A stretch of DNA of 64,000 bases from Ideonella_A intermedia_A. Lineage in GTDB: Bacteria; Pseudomonadota; Gammaproteobacteria; Burkholderiales; Burkholderiaceae_C. This document shows positions 16,468 to 26,135 of this stretch, piece after piece. Both the position numbers and the translations under genes were made by a program. The stretch is taken from contig CALRPU020000020.1 of NCBI GenBank assembly GCA_943370175.1, positions 1-64,000 on the forward strand, given 5' to 3'. Every line of letters starts with the position of its first letter. Within the stretch, counting starts at the first letter, position 1. The notes beneath the pieces were generated by a model. That model made no database searches. It was given only the letters and a program-made list of their open reading frames with translations, and was not told where the DNA came from.

Positions 16468-16896
16468 TCAAAACGGCTTGACCACGACCAGCACGACCGT
16501 CGCCGCGAACACCAGCACGGCCACCTCGTTGAAGACGCGGAACCAGCGCTCGCTCTTGGTGTTCGCGGACGCTTCAAACTTGCGCAGCAGCGACTTGCAC
16601 ACGTGGTGGTAGCCCACGGCCGCCACCACCAGTGCCAGCTTCGCGTGCATCCAGCCATTGCCCGGGCCCTTGCCCACCCCGTAGTACAGCCACAACACGA
16701 GGCCCAGCACCAGCGCAGGCACCATCAGCAAGCCCATGAACCGGTACAGGCGACGCGCCATCAGCAGCAGGCGCTCGCGTTCGGCATGGCTGTCGGCGGG
16801 AACGGCGGCCAGGTTGACGAAGATGCGCGGCAAATAGAAGAGGCCCGCGAACCAACTGGCCACGAAGACGATGTGAAAGGCTTTGACCCAGAGCAT
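16468..16896 (-). CDS. hemJ: HemJ-like protoporphyrinogen IX oxidase / CopD-family membrane protein
   Basis: 142 aa with four predicted membrane helices. The first, VKAFHIVFVASWFAGLFYLP, carries the conserved His of HemJ, and GNGWMHAKLALVV carries the conserved Lys. HemJ oxidises protoporphyrinogen IX to protoporphyrin IX. The divergent neighbour is hemB, another haem gene, which supports HemJ over a copper-export CopD role. A CATAAT hexamer (16903-16908) lies six bases before the ATG. Confidence 0.8.
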   Translation of the reverse strand: MLWVKAFHIVFVASWFAGLFYLPRIFVNLAAVPADSHAERERLLLMARRLYRFMGLLMVPALVLGLVLWLYYGVGKGPGNGWMHAKLALVVAAVGYHHVCKSLLRKFEASANTKSERWFRVFNEVAVLVFAATVVLVVVKPF

Positions 16897-16902
16897 CGCG
16901 CC

Positions 16903-16954
16903 ATTATGGCCAGCCTCGAGGACGGTCTGGCTGAGGCATTCGGCCGTCTATGAT
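16903..16954. promoter_or_regulatory. Divergent hemJ/hemB promoter region
   Basis: Minus-strand CATAAT (16903-16908) sits six bases before the hemJ ATG. Plus-strand TATGAT (16949-16954) sits 44 bases before the hemB GTG. Both are -10-like, with poor -35 boxes. The two haem genes thus share a 102-base control region. Confidence 0.4.
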
Positions 16955-16998
16955 TTCGCACCCGCTGTGCATGCCGCCAGCGCCCTGGACCTGTCGCC

Positions 16999-18003
16999 GT
17001 GCACACACCACCGCCCTACCCCCACAGCCGACCGCGCCGCCTGCGCCGCGATGCCTTCACCCGCGACCTGGTGCGCGAGCACCGCCTGCACGCGAGCGAC
17101 CTGATCCTGCCGGTCTTCGTGCTCGACGGCCAGGGCGTGACGCAGGACATCGCGTCGATGCCCGGCGTCCGGCGCCACACCTTGGACCGCCTGCTCCCGG
17201 TCGCCGAAGAGTGCGTGGCGCTGGGCATTCCGGTGATGGCGCTGTTCCCCGTGATCGAGCCGTCGCTGAAAACGGAGGATGGCCGCGAAGCCTTGAATCC
17301 CGACGGTCTGGTGCCCACCGTGGTGCGCGCCCTGAAGGCGCGGTTTCCTGAACTCGGCGTCATGACCGACGTGGCGCTCGACCCCTTCACCAGCCACGGC
17401 CAGGACGGGCTGCTGGACGGCACCGGCTACATCCTGAACGACGACACCGTGGCCGTGCTGACGCAGCAGGCCCTGGTGCAGGCCGACGCGGGGGTGGACA
17501 TCGTCGCCCCCAGCGACATGATGGACGGGCGAATCGGTGCCATCCGCGCGGCGCTTGAGGCCAAAGGCCACATCCACACCCGGATCATGGCCTACAGCGC
17601 CAAGTACGCCAGCGCCTTCTACGGCCCGTTCCGCGACGCGGTGGGCTCGGCCGCGAACCTGGGCAAAAGCAACAAGAAGGTCTACCAAATGGACCCAGGC
17701 AACACCGACGAGGCGCTGCGCGAGGTGGCCTTGGACCTGGCTGAGGGCGCCGACATGGTGATGGTCAAGCCCGGCATGCCCTACCTGGACATCGTGCGCC
17801 GCGTGAAAGACGAGTTCCACGTCCCCACCTTCGCTTACCAGGTCAGCGGCGAGTACGCGATGCTGAAGGCGGCGGCCCAAAATGGTTGGCTGGACCACGA
17901 CGCCGTGATGATGGAAAGCCTGCTGGCCTTCAAGCGGGCCGGGGCGGATGGCGTGCTGAGCTACTTCGCGCTCGACGCCGCCCGGCTGCTCCGTCAAGCC
18001 TGA
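16999..18003 (+). CDS. hemB: Delta-aminolevulinic acid dehydratase (porphobilinogen synthase)
   Basis: 334 aa, starting at a GTG at 16999; homology begins within ten codons (RPRRLRRDAFTRDLVRE), so this start is reasonable. It condenses two 5-aminolevulinates to porphobilinogen. The Schiff-base lysines are Lys202 (MAYSAKYASAFYGPF) and Lys257 (MVMVKPGMPYLDI). The metal site reads DVALDPFTSHGQDG, with Ala and Asp where zinc enzymes have three Cys, so this is the zinc-independent (Mg/K-type) form. Confidence 0.95.
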   Translation: MHTPPPYPHSRPRRLRRDAFTRDLVREHRLHASDLILPVFVLDGQGVTQDIASMPGVRRHTLDRLLPVAEECVALGIPVMALFPVIEPSLKTEDGREALNPDGLVPTVVRALKARFPELGVMTDVALDPFTSHGQDGLLDGTGYILNDDTVAVLTQQALVQADAGVDIVAPSDMMDGRIGAIRAALEAKGHIHTRIMAYSAKYASAFYGPFRDAVGSAANLGKSNKKVYQMDPGNTDEALREVALDLAEGADMVMVKPGMPYLDIVRRVKDEFHVPTFAYQVSGEYAMLKAAAQNGWLDHDAVMMESLLAFKRAGADGVLSYFALDAARLLRQA

Positions 18004-18065
18004 GGTGCGCACGCTGAGCCGCCCGGCGCGCCCGCGACGCCTGCGCTGACCAGAAGCCGCCGCCC

Positions 18066-19163
18066 GTGCGCGTCTTCCACATCCATGGCGACCAGTTCAC
18101 CGAACTGGCCGAATTGCCGGCCGAGTTGCCCACTGGCGGCTACCTCTGGGTCGGCAGCGCGCGCCGCGAGTTCGAAGTGCACCAGGCCGAGGTGCAATCG
18201 GCATTGCAGCGCTGGACCGGTGGGCAGCTGGTCGACCTGCACACCGCCGACCTGTTGAACAACCAGCTGCCTTCGCACTACGACTACACGTCTTGGTACG
18301 ACCTGCTGGTGTTCCGCCGCCTGGCGGCGGGCGCCGGCAGCGCGTCGATGTTCCTGGACAGCAGCCAGGGCACGGCGGCGTCGGCGCGGGCGGCACTGGC
18401 CGCCATTGACACCAGCCCGGTCGGCTTCGCCGTGTTCGACCGGGTGCTGCTGACCGTGCACCCGACCGACTGCCAGGTGCGCGACTTCTTCGCGAACCGG
18501 CTGGCGCAGCAGGTCCAGGGCAACGAAGCGCGGGCCACCGTGCGCTTGCCCACCAGCCCCGCCGACCTGATGCTGCGCATGGTCAACCACATGGTCGACA
18601 GCTACCTGGAGCTGCGGCGGCTGCTGACCCGGCAGCTCGGCCACCTTCAGCAGGAGCTGTTCAACCCGCGCGGCAATTTCAGCCAGTGGCAGATGCTGCT
18701 GGAGTCGCGCAACGCGCTGCACGCGCTGGAAGACATCTGCGAAGACCAGCGCAGCGCCGTCACCGAATGGATCGACGCCCTGGACGAGTGGCCCCAGGAA
18801 GGCGACCCGCTGGCGCGCCGGGAACGCGAGCTGTTGCGGGTGCGCTCGCGCGACGTGCTCGAGCACATCGAGCGCGTGCTCAGCCATGTTCGCCGGCTGG
18901 AAAGCGCGGCAGAAACCGCCGTGCAGATGCACTTCTCGGCGCAAAGCCACCGCACCAACGCGATCATGCGCACGCTGACGGTGCTGACCGCGATCTTTCT
19001 GCCGCTGAACCTGGTGACCGGCTTCTTCGGCATGAATTTCGAAGGCCTGCCCCTGATCCACAGCATGACCGGCTTCTGGGTGGTGCTGGGTTTGCTGATC
19101 ACGATCGGTGTGGCCCTGAGCCTGTTTTTCTGGCGCAAACGCTACCTGGGCACCTCCCGTTGA
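18066..19163 (+). CDS. CorA-family magnesium/divalent cation transporter
   Basis: 365 aa, starting at a GTG (18066). It has a long cytoplasmic N-terminal domain and helical stalk, then two C-terminal membrane helices. The pore signature GMN is present in LNLVTGFFGMNFEGLP at the end of the first helix, followed by a second helix and a basic tail (WRKRYLGTSR). The family forms pentameric Mg2+ channels or, in ZntB-like members, Zn2+ transporters. Its TGA overlaps the TTG start of the EamA gene. Confidence 0.9.
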   Translation: MRVFHIHGDQFTELAELPAELPTGGYLWVGSARREFEVHQAEVQSALQRWTGGQLVDLHTADLLNNQLPSHYDYTSWYDLLVFRRLAAGAGSASMFLDSSQGTAASARAALAAIDTSPVGFAVFDRVLLTVHPTDCQVRDFFANRLAQQVQGNEARATVRLPTSPADLMLRMVNHMVDSYLELRRLLTRQLGHLQQELFNPRGNFSQWQMLLESRNALHALEDICEDQRSAVTEWIDALDEWPQEGDPLARRERELLRVRSRDVLEHIERVLSHVRRLESAAETAVQMHFSAQSHRTNAIMRTLTVLTAIFLPLNLVTGFFGMNFEGLPLIHSMTGFWVVLGLLITIGVALSLFFWRKRYLGTSR

Positions 19164-20062
19164 GCGAGCCGCCCGGCCACGCATTCACGCCGCGCCAGCT
19201 GGCCTTGCTGCTGTTGCTCACGCTGTGCTGGGGCCTGAACTGGCCGGTGCTGAAGGCCGGGGTCACCGGCTACCCGCCACTGAGCTTCCGCGCCCTGGCG
19301 ATGTGGGGCGGACTGCCGGTGCTGTGGCTGGCCTGCCGCGCGCTGAGCGTGCCGCTGCGCGTGGCCCGCAGCGACTGGCCTGAGCTGGCGCTGCTGACCT
19401 TGACCAACATGGTCGTGTGGCACGTCGTGGCCATCTTGTCGCTGCCGGCCTTGTCGTCGGGCCGGGCGGCGATCCTCGGCTACACGATGCCGATCTTCTC
19501 TGCGCTGTGGGGCTTGGCCGTGTTCGGCCAGCGGATGGCGCGCCGCGCCCAGCTGGGCGTGATGGCCGCGGCGGGCGGCGCCGGCCTGTTGCTGTGGCAC
19601 GAGCTCGGACGGCTCGCCGGCAGCCCGTGGGCCGCCGCAGGCATGTTGCTGGCGGCGGCCGTTTGGGCGCTGGGCACGCAGCAGCTGCGCCGCACACGCA
19701 TCGCCGCGCCCACGCTGGCGCTGGTGTGGTGGATGAGCGTGGCCACGACCTTGGTGATGAGCGCGCTGGCCGTGGCCTTCGAATCGCCGCGGTGGGGTGC
19801 GCCCTCGCCGGCGGTCTGGGGCGCCATCGCCTACAACGCGGTGCTGATCTTCGGTTTTGCCCAGCCCGCATGGCTGCTGCTGGCGCGCAGCCTGCCGCCG
19901 TCGGCGTCCACGCTCAGCGTGATGATGATCCCGGTGCTGGGCACGGCCAGCGGCGCCTGGTGGTTGAACGAGGCGCTGCACTGGCAGGACGGTGCGGCGC
20001 TGCTGCTGATCGCGCTGGCGATCGCGAGCGTGCTGTGGCCGGCGCGGGCGGGCCAGCGCTGA
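19160..20062 (+). CDS. EamA/DMT-family transporter
   Basis: 300 aa with about ten membrane helices in two EamA repeats. The first begins at LLLLLTLCWGLNWPVLKAG, the second near GSPWAAAGMLLAAAVWALG, as expected for drug/metabolite exporters. The start is a TTG overlapping the corA stop (TTGA), which gives the normal family length; the frame upstream overlaps corA and is not coding. Substrate unknown. Confidence 0.85.
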   Translation: MSEPPGHAFTPRQLALLLLLTLCWGLNWPVLKAGVTGYPPLSFRALAMWGGLPVLWLACRALSVPLRVARSDWPELALLTLTNMVVWHVVAILSLPALSSGRAAILGYTMPIFSALWGLAVFGQRMARRAQLGVMAAAGGAGLLLWHELGRLAGSPWAAAGMLLAAAVWALGTQQLRRTRIAAPTLALVWWMSVATTLVMSALAVAFESPRWGAPSPAVWGAIAYNAVLIFGFAQPAWLLLARSLPPSASTLSVMMIPVLGTASGAWWLNEALHWQDGAALLLIALAIASVLWPARAGQR

Positions 20063-20073
20063 CGGCTCAGCGC
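20056..20073. terminator. Short inverted repeat containing both convergent stops
   Basis: GCGCTGA (20056-20062), loop CGGC, TCAGCGC (20067-20073). The stem's two arms hold the stop codons of the EamA gene and ybeY, which are only four bases apart. A bidirectional terminator is possible, but there is no T-run. Confidence 0.35.
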
Positions 20074-20538
20074 GGGCGGTAGGGGTCGGCCACCCCCAGC
20101 CGGGCGAGCACCGCGGTCTCGATGGCCTCCATCTCCCGGGCCTCGGCGTCGTCCTCGTGGTCGTGGCCCTGCGCGTGCAGCGCGCCATGCACCAACAGGT
20201 GCGCGTAGTGGTCGGCCAGCGGAATGCCCAGGTCGGCCGCCTCGGCCGCGATCACGGGCGCGCACAACACCAGGTCGGCCGTCACCACGGGCGCGTGGCT
20301 GTAGTCGAAGGTCAGCACGTTGGTGGCGTAGTCCTTGTGGCGGTAGTCGCGGTTCAGGGCGCGGCCTTCGTCGGCACCCACCACGCGCACCGTGATTTCG
20401 CCGGGATGGCTCAGCGCATGGCGCAGGCAGCGCGCGACCCGGTGCCGGGGCAAGGCTGCGCGGTGGGTGCGCACGGCCTCGTCGGGCGCGAATTGCAGCG
20501 ACAGGCTCAAGGTGGGCAGACGCCCTGGCGGCGGGCGG

Positions 20539-20546
<8 letters not shown>
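20067..20546 (-). CDS. ybeY: Endoribonuclease YbeY (16S rRNA maturation)
   Basis: 159 aa from the ATG at 20546. The zinc site HLLVHGALHAQGHDH carries the three His of the family signature HGxLHxxGxDH, preceded by NRDYRHKDYATNVLTF. YbeY acts in 16S rRNA 3'-end processing and ribosome quality control. Its start overlaps the phoH stop by 8 bases, the usual phoH-ybeY pair. Confidence 0.93.
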
Positions 20547-21516
<970 letters not shown>

Positions 21517-21599
21517 GGTGGGGGAAGTTCTGGCGGCTTTGCGTGCAAGCTCACACGCCTGCGCATTGTCGCTGGAAGCCACAGCGGGCGTCCTTCACA

Positions 21600-23534
21600 A
21601 TGACCGGCATGCCGGCCAACGCCCCCAAACGCGCCCTCGCCTTGCAAGCCCCACCGTGCTTCACGGCCCGGGTGTGGGCGATCGGGGTGACGATGGCATT
21701 GACGTTGGCGCTGGCCTGGATGTCCCCCGCCTGGGCCAACCACCCGGCACCACCCGGCGTGTTGCACCTGACCCAGGCGGTCGTCGCGCCCGGGCCCGAT
21801 TCGCCCGTCACGGCCGCGTCGCCGAGGTTGCGCTTGCCCACGCTGGGCGAGGCGCTGCCACTGAACGCCGAAGGCCGCGTCTGGCTGCAGCTGCGTTTCG
21901 ACCTGCCCGCCGCCGCGGCGCACGCCGATGGCAAGCCCGCGTTGATGGCACTGCACCTGCCGTTGAGCTGCGGCTGGATCGACATCAAGCTCAACGGTGA
22001 GACCGTGCACCGCGAGCCGCACGACCCGACCCGGTCCACCAGCCGCTGCCCCCGCCCCCGCTTGGTGACCTTGCCCAGCGCGCTGCTGCAGCCGCTGGAC
22101 AACCTGATCGAACTGCGGCTCAGCGGACGGCCGCTGGAGCAGGTGACGAGCATCCGACATGCCGCGGGCCTGAGCGAGGCCTGGGTCGGGCCGCACGACG
22201 TCCTGGCCGAGCACCATGCCCGCCAGGTCTTCTGGCAGGGCACCCTGGTGCAGGTGGTCGACTTGATGCTGGTGATGCTGGGCCTGTTCATGCTGGTGCT
22301 GGCGGTGGCGAACCGCCGCGGACCGCACCTGGCTTTCTTCGGGCTGGCCGCGCTGGGCTGGGCCGTGTACATCTCGCCGGCGTGGTGGACGGCCGTGCCG
22401 CTGGCGCCGGCCCATGTCGACCTGCTGCTCGCGGTGCTGCCCGCGCCCATCGCCGCCTTCTCCATCCAGTTCCTGCTGCGCTTCGTCGAGCGGCCCATCG
22501 GCCGCCTGCGCTGGGCGCTGGTGGCGCAATGCGTGGCCCTGCCCTTGAGCCTGCTGATGGCGCCGGCCGAACACCATTTCAGCGTGGCGATGGCCTGGAC
22601 GGTCGCGCTCACCGCCGAACTGTCGCTCGCGATGCTCGTCTACCTGCGGTCGTGTTGGCACCGGCGGCCCGGCGACGCCTGGGTGATGCTGGCGATCCTG
22701 GCCGCGGGCGGGCTGGCCTGGTCCCTGGAGGCCTGGTACCGCCCCGACGGCCTGGAGGGTGGGCACGCGCTGGCGTGGATCGCCGCGTCGCCGTTTGGCT
22801 GGTCCGCGTTCCTTCTGGCCGCGGGCTGCCGCCTGCTGTACCTGTTCAACAAGGCGCTGGTGGCGGCGGAGGCCACACGCCTGAGCCTGGAAACCCGGGT
22901 GCGCGACATCACCGCGGAGATCGAGCGCAACTTCGCGCAGCTGTCGGAGTTGCGCGTCGAGCAGGTGGCGGAAAAGGAGCGCAAGCGCATCGCCGCCGAC
23001 TTGCATGACGACCTCGGCGCCAAGCTGCTCACCATCGTGCACACCTGCGACAACGAGCGCATCGCCACGCTGGCGCGCGAGGCCCTGGACGAGATGCGCC
23101 TGAGCGTGCGCGGGCTCAGCGGCAGACCCATGCGGCTGGCGGATGCGATGGCCGACTGGCGCGCCGAGACCGTGCAGCGCCTGAGCCAGACCAACATCCA
23201 GGTCAGCTGGGACAGCCCGAACGACGACGTGGTGCGGCTGCTGCCGGCGCGCGCCTTCGTGCAGACCACCCGCATCCTGCGCGAGGCGGTCAACAACATC
23301 ATCAAGCACAGCGGCGCCTCACGCTGCGAGGTGCGTTGCTTCGCCACCGACAGCGAATACGGACTGGTGGTGGCGGACAACGGCCGCGGCATCGCCCTCA
23401 GCGCTGACGGCGGCCTGGACCGCGGCCACGGCATGGCCAGCATGAAACACCGCGCCAAGCAGCTCGACGGCCAATGCCTGGTGGAAACCGGCATCGGCCT
23501 GGGCACGGTCATTCGCCTGACATTGCCGCTGTAG
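21600..23534 (+). CDS. NarX-like sensor histidine kinase with 7TMR-DISM-type sensor region
   Basis: 644 aa from the ATG at 21600. Residues about 15-40 are a signal/first membrane helix ending SPAWA; about 40-210 form a periplasmic sensing domain with two Cys (PLSCGWIDI, SRCPRPR); several membrane helices follow (about 215-420); then a coiled segment and a HisKA_3 dimerisation domain with the phospho-His in KRIAADLHDDLGAKL. The ATPase has REAVNNIIKHSGAS, VVADNGRGI and HGMASMKHRA. The next gene is its likely LuxR-type partner. The ligand is unknown. Confidence 0.88.
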   Translation: MTGMPANAPKRALALQAPPCFTARVWAIGVTMALTLALAWMSPAWANHPAPPGVLHLTQAVVAPGPDSPVTAASPRLRLPTLGEALPLNAEGRVWLQLRFDLPAAAAHADGKPALMALHLPLSCGWIDIKLNGETVHREPHDPTRSTSRCPRPRLVTLPSALLQPLDNLIELRLSGRPLEQVTSIRHAAGLSEAWVGPHDVLAEHHARQVFWQGTLVQVVDLMLVMLGLFMLVLAVANRRGPHLAFFGLAALGWAVYISPAWWTAVPLAPAHVDLLLAVLPAPIAAFSIQFLLRFVERPIGRLRWALVAQCVALPLSLLMAPAEHHFSVAMAWTVALTAELSLAMLVYLRSCWHRRPGDAWVMLAILAAGGLAWSLEAWYRPDGLEGGHALAWIAASPFGWSAFLLAAGCRLLYLFNKALVAAEATRLSLETRVRDITAEIERNFAQLSELRVEQVAEKERKRIAADLHDDLGAKLLTIVHTCDNERIATLAREALDEMRLSVRGLSGRPMRLADAMADWRAETVQRLSQTNIQVSWDSPNDDVVRLLPARAFVQTTRILREAVNNIIKHSGASRCEVRCFATDSEYGLVVADNGRGIALSADGGLDRGHGMASMKHRAKQLDGQCLVETGIGLGTVIRLTLPL

Positions 23535-23579
23535 GTGCCGGCCCCGCGAACCGGGGTCGGCGTTTTCGGTGCCAGCGGT

Positions 23580-23585
23580 TACGAT
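23580..23585 (+). promoter_or_regulatory. Candidate -10 (TACGAT) before the response regulator
   Basis: TACGAT lies 26 bases before the regulator's ATG in the 77-base gap after the kinase gene. A 16-base inverted-repeat-like segment (CCCCGCGAACCGGGG, 23542-23556) lies just upstream and may be an attenuator or terminator of the kinase transcript. Confidence 0.3.
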
Positions 23586-23611
23586 CTTTTCGTGCCGCGT
23601 TGGACCACCCC

Positions 23612-24286
23612 ATGACCCCCACCATCACCAACATCCTCCTGCTCGAAGACCTGCCCGAGATCCGAGCGTGGATGAGGCAACTCGCGGCCCAGGTGTTCCC
23701 GCGGGCCATGATCGCCGAGGCCGGGCGGGTCAAGGAAGCGCTGCAGCTGATCAGCGCGCTCAAGTTCGACCTCGCCCTGATCGACCTGGGCCTGCCCGAC
23801 GGGTCCGGGGTGGACGTGGTGTCGTCGCTGCGCGAACGCCAGCCCGACACGCAGTCGGTGGTGGTGACCATCCATGACGACGACGAGCACCTGTTCCCGG
23901 CCCTGCAAGCCGGCGCTTTCGGCTACGTGCTGAAGGAGCAGCCGCGCGAACAGATTTCCGACCAGCTCAAGCGAATGAGCCAGGGCGAGCCGCCGCTGTC
24001 GCCGTCGATCGCGCGGCGGGTCATCTCCTACTTTGCCGCGCACGCGCAGCCGCCCTCCCAGTCGCGTGCCAACGACCTGCCCCACGTGTCGCTGACCGAC
24101 CGAGAAAACGAGGTGCTGTTGCGCGTGGCCAAGGGATTCACGCTGCCCGAAATCGGCGTGCAACTCGGCCTGTCGCGACACACCATCGCCGACTACGTGA
24201 AGCAGATCTACCGCAAACTGAACGTGAGTTCGCGCGCCGAGGCCGCGCTGGAGGCCCAGCGCCTGGGCTTGTTCAAGCGCAATTAA
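23612..24286 (+). CDS. LuxR/NarL-family response regulator
   Basis: 224 aa from the ATG at 23612. Receiver domain at residues 1-125 with acidic pair Glu12-Asp13, phospho-acceptor Asp58 (LALIDLGLPDG) and the switch lysine in YVLKEQPREQ. A NarL-type helix-turn-helix spans about 155-215 (LTDRENEVLLRVAKG, LSRHTIADYVKQIYRKL). It is the natural partner of the upstream HisKA_3 kinase. Targets unknown. Confidence 0.92.
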   Translation: MTPTITNILLLEDLPEIRAWMRQLAAQVFPRAMIAEAGRVKEALQLISALKFDLALIDLGLPDGSGVDVVSSLRERQPDTQSVVVTIHDDDEHLFPALQAGAFGYVLKEQPREQISDQLKRMSQGEPPLSPSIARRVISYFAAHAQPPSQSRANDLPHVSLTDRENEVLLRVAKGFTLPEIGVQLGLSRHTIADYVKQIYRKLNVSSRAEAALEAQRLGLFKRN

Positions 24287-24328
24287 GGCGCTGGCCAACG
24301 CGGCCCCTGCGCCGCGCTGACCGGCCCC

Positions 24329-24334
24329 GATAAT
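24329..24334 (+). promoter_or_regulatory. Candidate -10 (GATAAT) of ruvA
   Basis: GATAAT ends seven bases before the ruvA ATG, so transcription would start at or beside the start codon. The -35 region is weak. Confidence 0.45.
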
Positions 24335-24341
24335 CAGCGCC

Positions 24342-24914
24342 ATGATCGGACGACTGACCGGGCTGCTGGCCGAAAAGACACCCCCGCAGGTGCTCATCGA
24401 TGTGAACGGCGTCGGTTACGAAGTCGACGTGCCGATGAGCAGCTTCTACAACCTGCCCGGCCTGGGCGAGCGGGTCACGCTGCTCACGCACTTCATCGTC
24501 CGAGAGGACGCGCAGGTGCTGTTCGGCTTCCTCACCGCCGAGGAACGCGCCACCTTCCGGCTGCTGATCAAGATCAGCGGCGTGGGGCCCCGCACCGCGC
24601 TGTCCATCCTGTCCGGCCTCAGCGTCAACGACCTGGCGCAGGCCGTCAGCCTGCAGGAAGGCGGCCGGCTGGTGAAGGTGCCGGGCATCGGCAAGAAGAC
24701 CGCCGAGCGGCTGCTGCTCGAGCTGAAGGGCAAGCTCGGCGACGCGCTGAGCGCGCCGGCCCAGGTGGGCGGCGCAGAACAGGCCGACATCCTGCAGGCC
24801 CTGATGGCCCTGGGCTACAACGACCGCGAAGCCGCTGCCGCCCTGAAAGCCCTGCCGAAAGACGTCGGCGTGAGCGACGGCATCAAACTGGCGCTGAAAC
24901 AGCTGGCCCGCTGA
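24342..24914 (+). CDS. ruvA: Holliday junction branch migration protein RuvA
   Basis: 190 aa, full length. RuvA tetramers bind Holliday junctions and load RuvB. The OB-fold N-terminus MIGRLTGLLAEKTPPQVLID is followed by two helix-hairpin-helix motifs, KISGVGPRTALSIL and KVPGIGKKTAERLL, and the flexible linker before the C-terminal RuvB-binding domain (LMALGYNDREAAAALKAL). ruvC is not in the window. Confidence 0.97.
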   Translation: MIGRLTGLLAEKTPPQVLIDVNGVGYEVDVPMSSFYNLPGLGERVTLLTHFIVREDAQVLFGFLTAEERATFRLLIKISGVGPRTALSILSGLSVNDLAQAVSLQEGGRLVKVPGIGKKTAERLLLELKGKLGDALSAPAQVGGAEQADILQALMALGYNDREAAAALKALPKDVGVSDGIKLALKQLAR

Positions 24915-24990
24915 GCCGGCCGGCTCGGCGGCGCCGCCACAGCGCCACGCAGAGCGGGTCGCCAACCTGCCCACCGCGCCACATCCTGGC

Positions 24991-24996
24991 GATAAT
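24991..24996 (+). promoter_or_regulatory. Candidate -10 (GATAAT) of ruvB
   Basis: GATAAT ends six bases before the ruvB ATG. It suggests ruvB can be transcribed separately from ruvA as a leaderless mRNA; the 88-base ruvA-ruvB gap is otherwise empty. Confidence 0.45.
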
Positions 24997-25002
24997 GCCT
25001 GT

Positions 25003-26073
25003 ATGTCCATCCAGACCGACGACTTCGGGACGCTGCCCCCGCGCAGCACGCGCGTGGTGACGGCGGAAGCGGCCACGCCCCAGGAAGAGGCCATCGAACG
25101 CGCGCTGCGCCCCAAGGGCCTTGGCGAGTACGTCGGCCAGGCCAAGGCCCGCGAACAGCTGGAAATCTTCATCGGCGCGGCGCGCAAGCGCAACGAGGCC
25201 ATGGACCACGTGCTGTTGTTCGGCCCGCCCGGCCTGGGCAAGACCACGCTGAGCCACATCATTGCCAACGAGCTGGGCGTCAACCTGCGCCAGACCAGCG
25301 GCCCGGTGCTGGAAAAGCCGAAGGACCTGGCCGCGATCCTGACCAACCTGGAAAAAAACGACGTCCTGTTCATCGACGAGATCCACCGCCTGAGCCCGGT
25401 CGTCGAGGAAATCCTGTACCCCGCGCTGGAGGACTATCAGATCGACATCATGATCGGCGAAGGGCCGGCGGCGCGCAGCATCAAGCTCGACCTGCAGCCC
25501 TTCACGCTGGTGGGCGCCACCACGCGCGCGGGCATGCTGACCAACCCGCTGCGCGACCGCTTTGGCATCGTCGCGCGGCTGGAGTTCTACACACCCGACG
25601 AGCTGGCCCGCATCGTTCACCGCTCCGCCGGCTTGCTGGAAGTGCCCACCGACGAGGCCGGCGCCTTTGAGATCGCCCGCCGTTCGCGCGGCACGCCGCG
25701 CATTGCCAACCGCTTGCTGCGCCGGGTGCGCGACTACGCCGACGTCAAGGGCAACGGGCGCATCACCAAGGCGCTGGCCGACCTGGCGCTGGCCATGCTG
25801 GACGTCGACCCGCAGGGCTTCGACCTGATGGACCGCAAGCTGCTCGAAGCCGTGGTGCACCGTTTCGACGGCGGCCCGGTGGGCCTGGACAACGTGGCCG
25901 CCGCCATCGGCGAAGAACCCGGCACCATCGAGGACGTGATCGAACCCTTCCTGATCCAGCAGGGCTTCATCCAGCGCACGCCGCGCGGCCGCATTGCCAC
26001 GCTGGCGGCCTACCGGCACCTGGGCGTGACGCCGCCCCACCACAGCGCGGAAGACCTGTTCGGTCAGGCCTGA
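25003..26073 (+). CDS. ruvB: Holliday junction branch migration helicase RuvB
   Basis: 356 aa. AAA+ motor of the RuvABC complex. Walker A GPPGLGKTTLSHI, Walker B LFIDEIHRLSP, sensor I VGATTRAGML and the arginine-finger region GMLTNPLRDRFG are all intact. The C-terminal winged helix contains GFIQRTPRGRIAT, the family end signature. Convergent with the next gene. Confidence 0.97.
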   Translation: MSIQTDDFGTLPPRSTRVVTAEAATPQEEAIERALRPKGLGEYVGQAKAREQLEIFIGAARKRNEAMDHVLLFGPPGLGKTTLSHIIANELGVNLRQTSGPVLEKPKDLAAILTNLEKNDVLFIDEIHRLSPVVEEILYPALEDYQIDIMIGEGPAARSIKLDLQPFTLVGATTRAGMLTNPLRDRFGIVARLEFYTPDELARIVHRSAGLLEVPTDEAGAFEIARRSRGTPRIANRLLRRVRDYADVKGNGRITKALADLALAMLDVDPQGFDLMDRKLLEAVVHRFDGGPVGLDNVAAAIGEEPGTIEDVIEPFLIQQGFIQRTPRGRIATLAAYRHLGVTPPHHSAEDLFGQA

Positions 26074-26106
26074 GCACCGGCCCCTGAGGCGCCATGCCGG
26101 GCCGCG

Positions 26107-26124
26107 GCGCCGTGCGCACGGCGC
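26107..26124. terminator. Perfect 18-bp palindrome between ruvB and the GGDEF/EAL gene
   Basis: GCGCCGTGCGCACGGCGC is a perfect palindrome, flanked by further GGCCGC/GCGGCC complementarity, in the 62-base gap between convergent stops at 26073 and 26136. It is a candidate bidirectional terminator without a T-run. Confidence 0.4.
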
Positions 26125-26135
26125 GGCCGCGCGAT

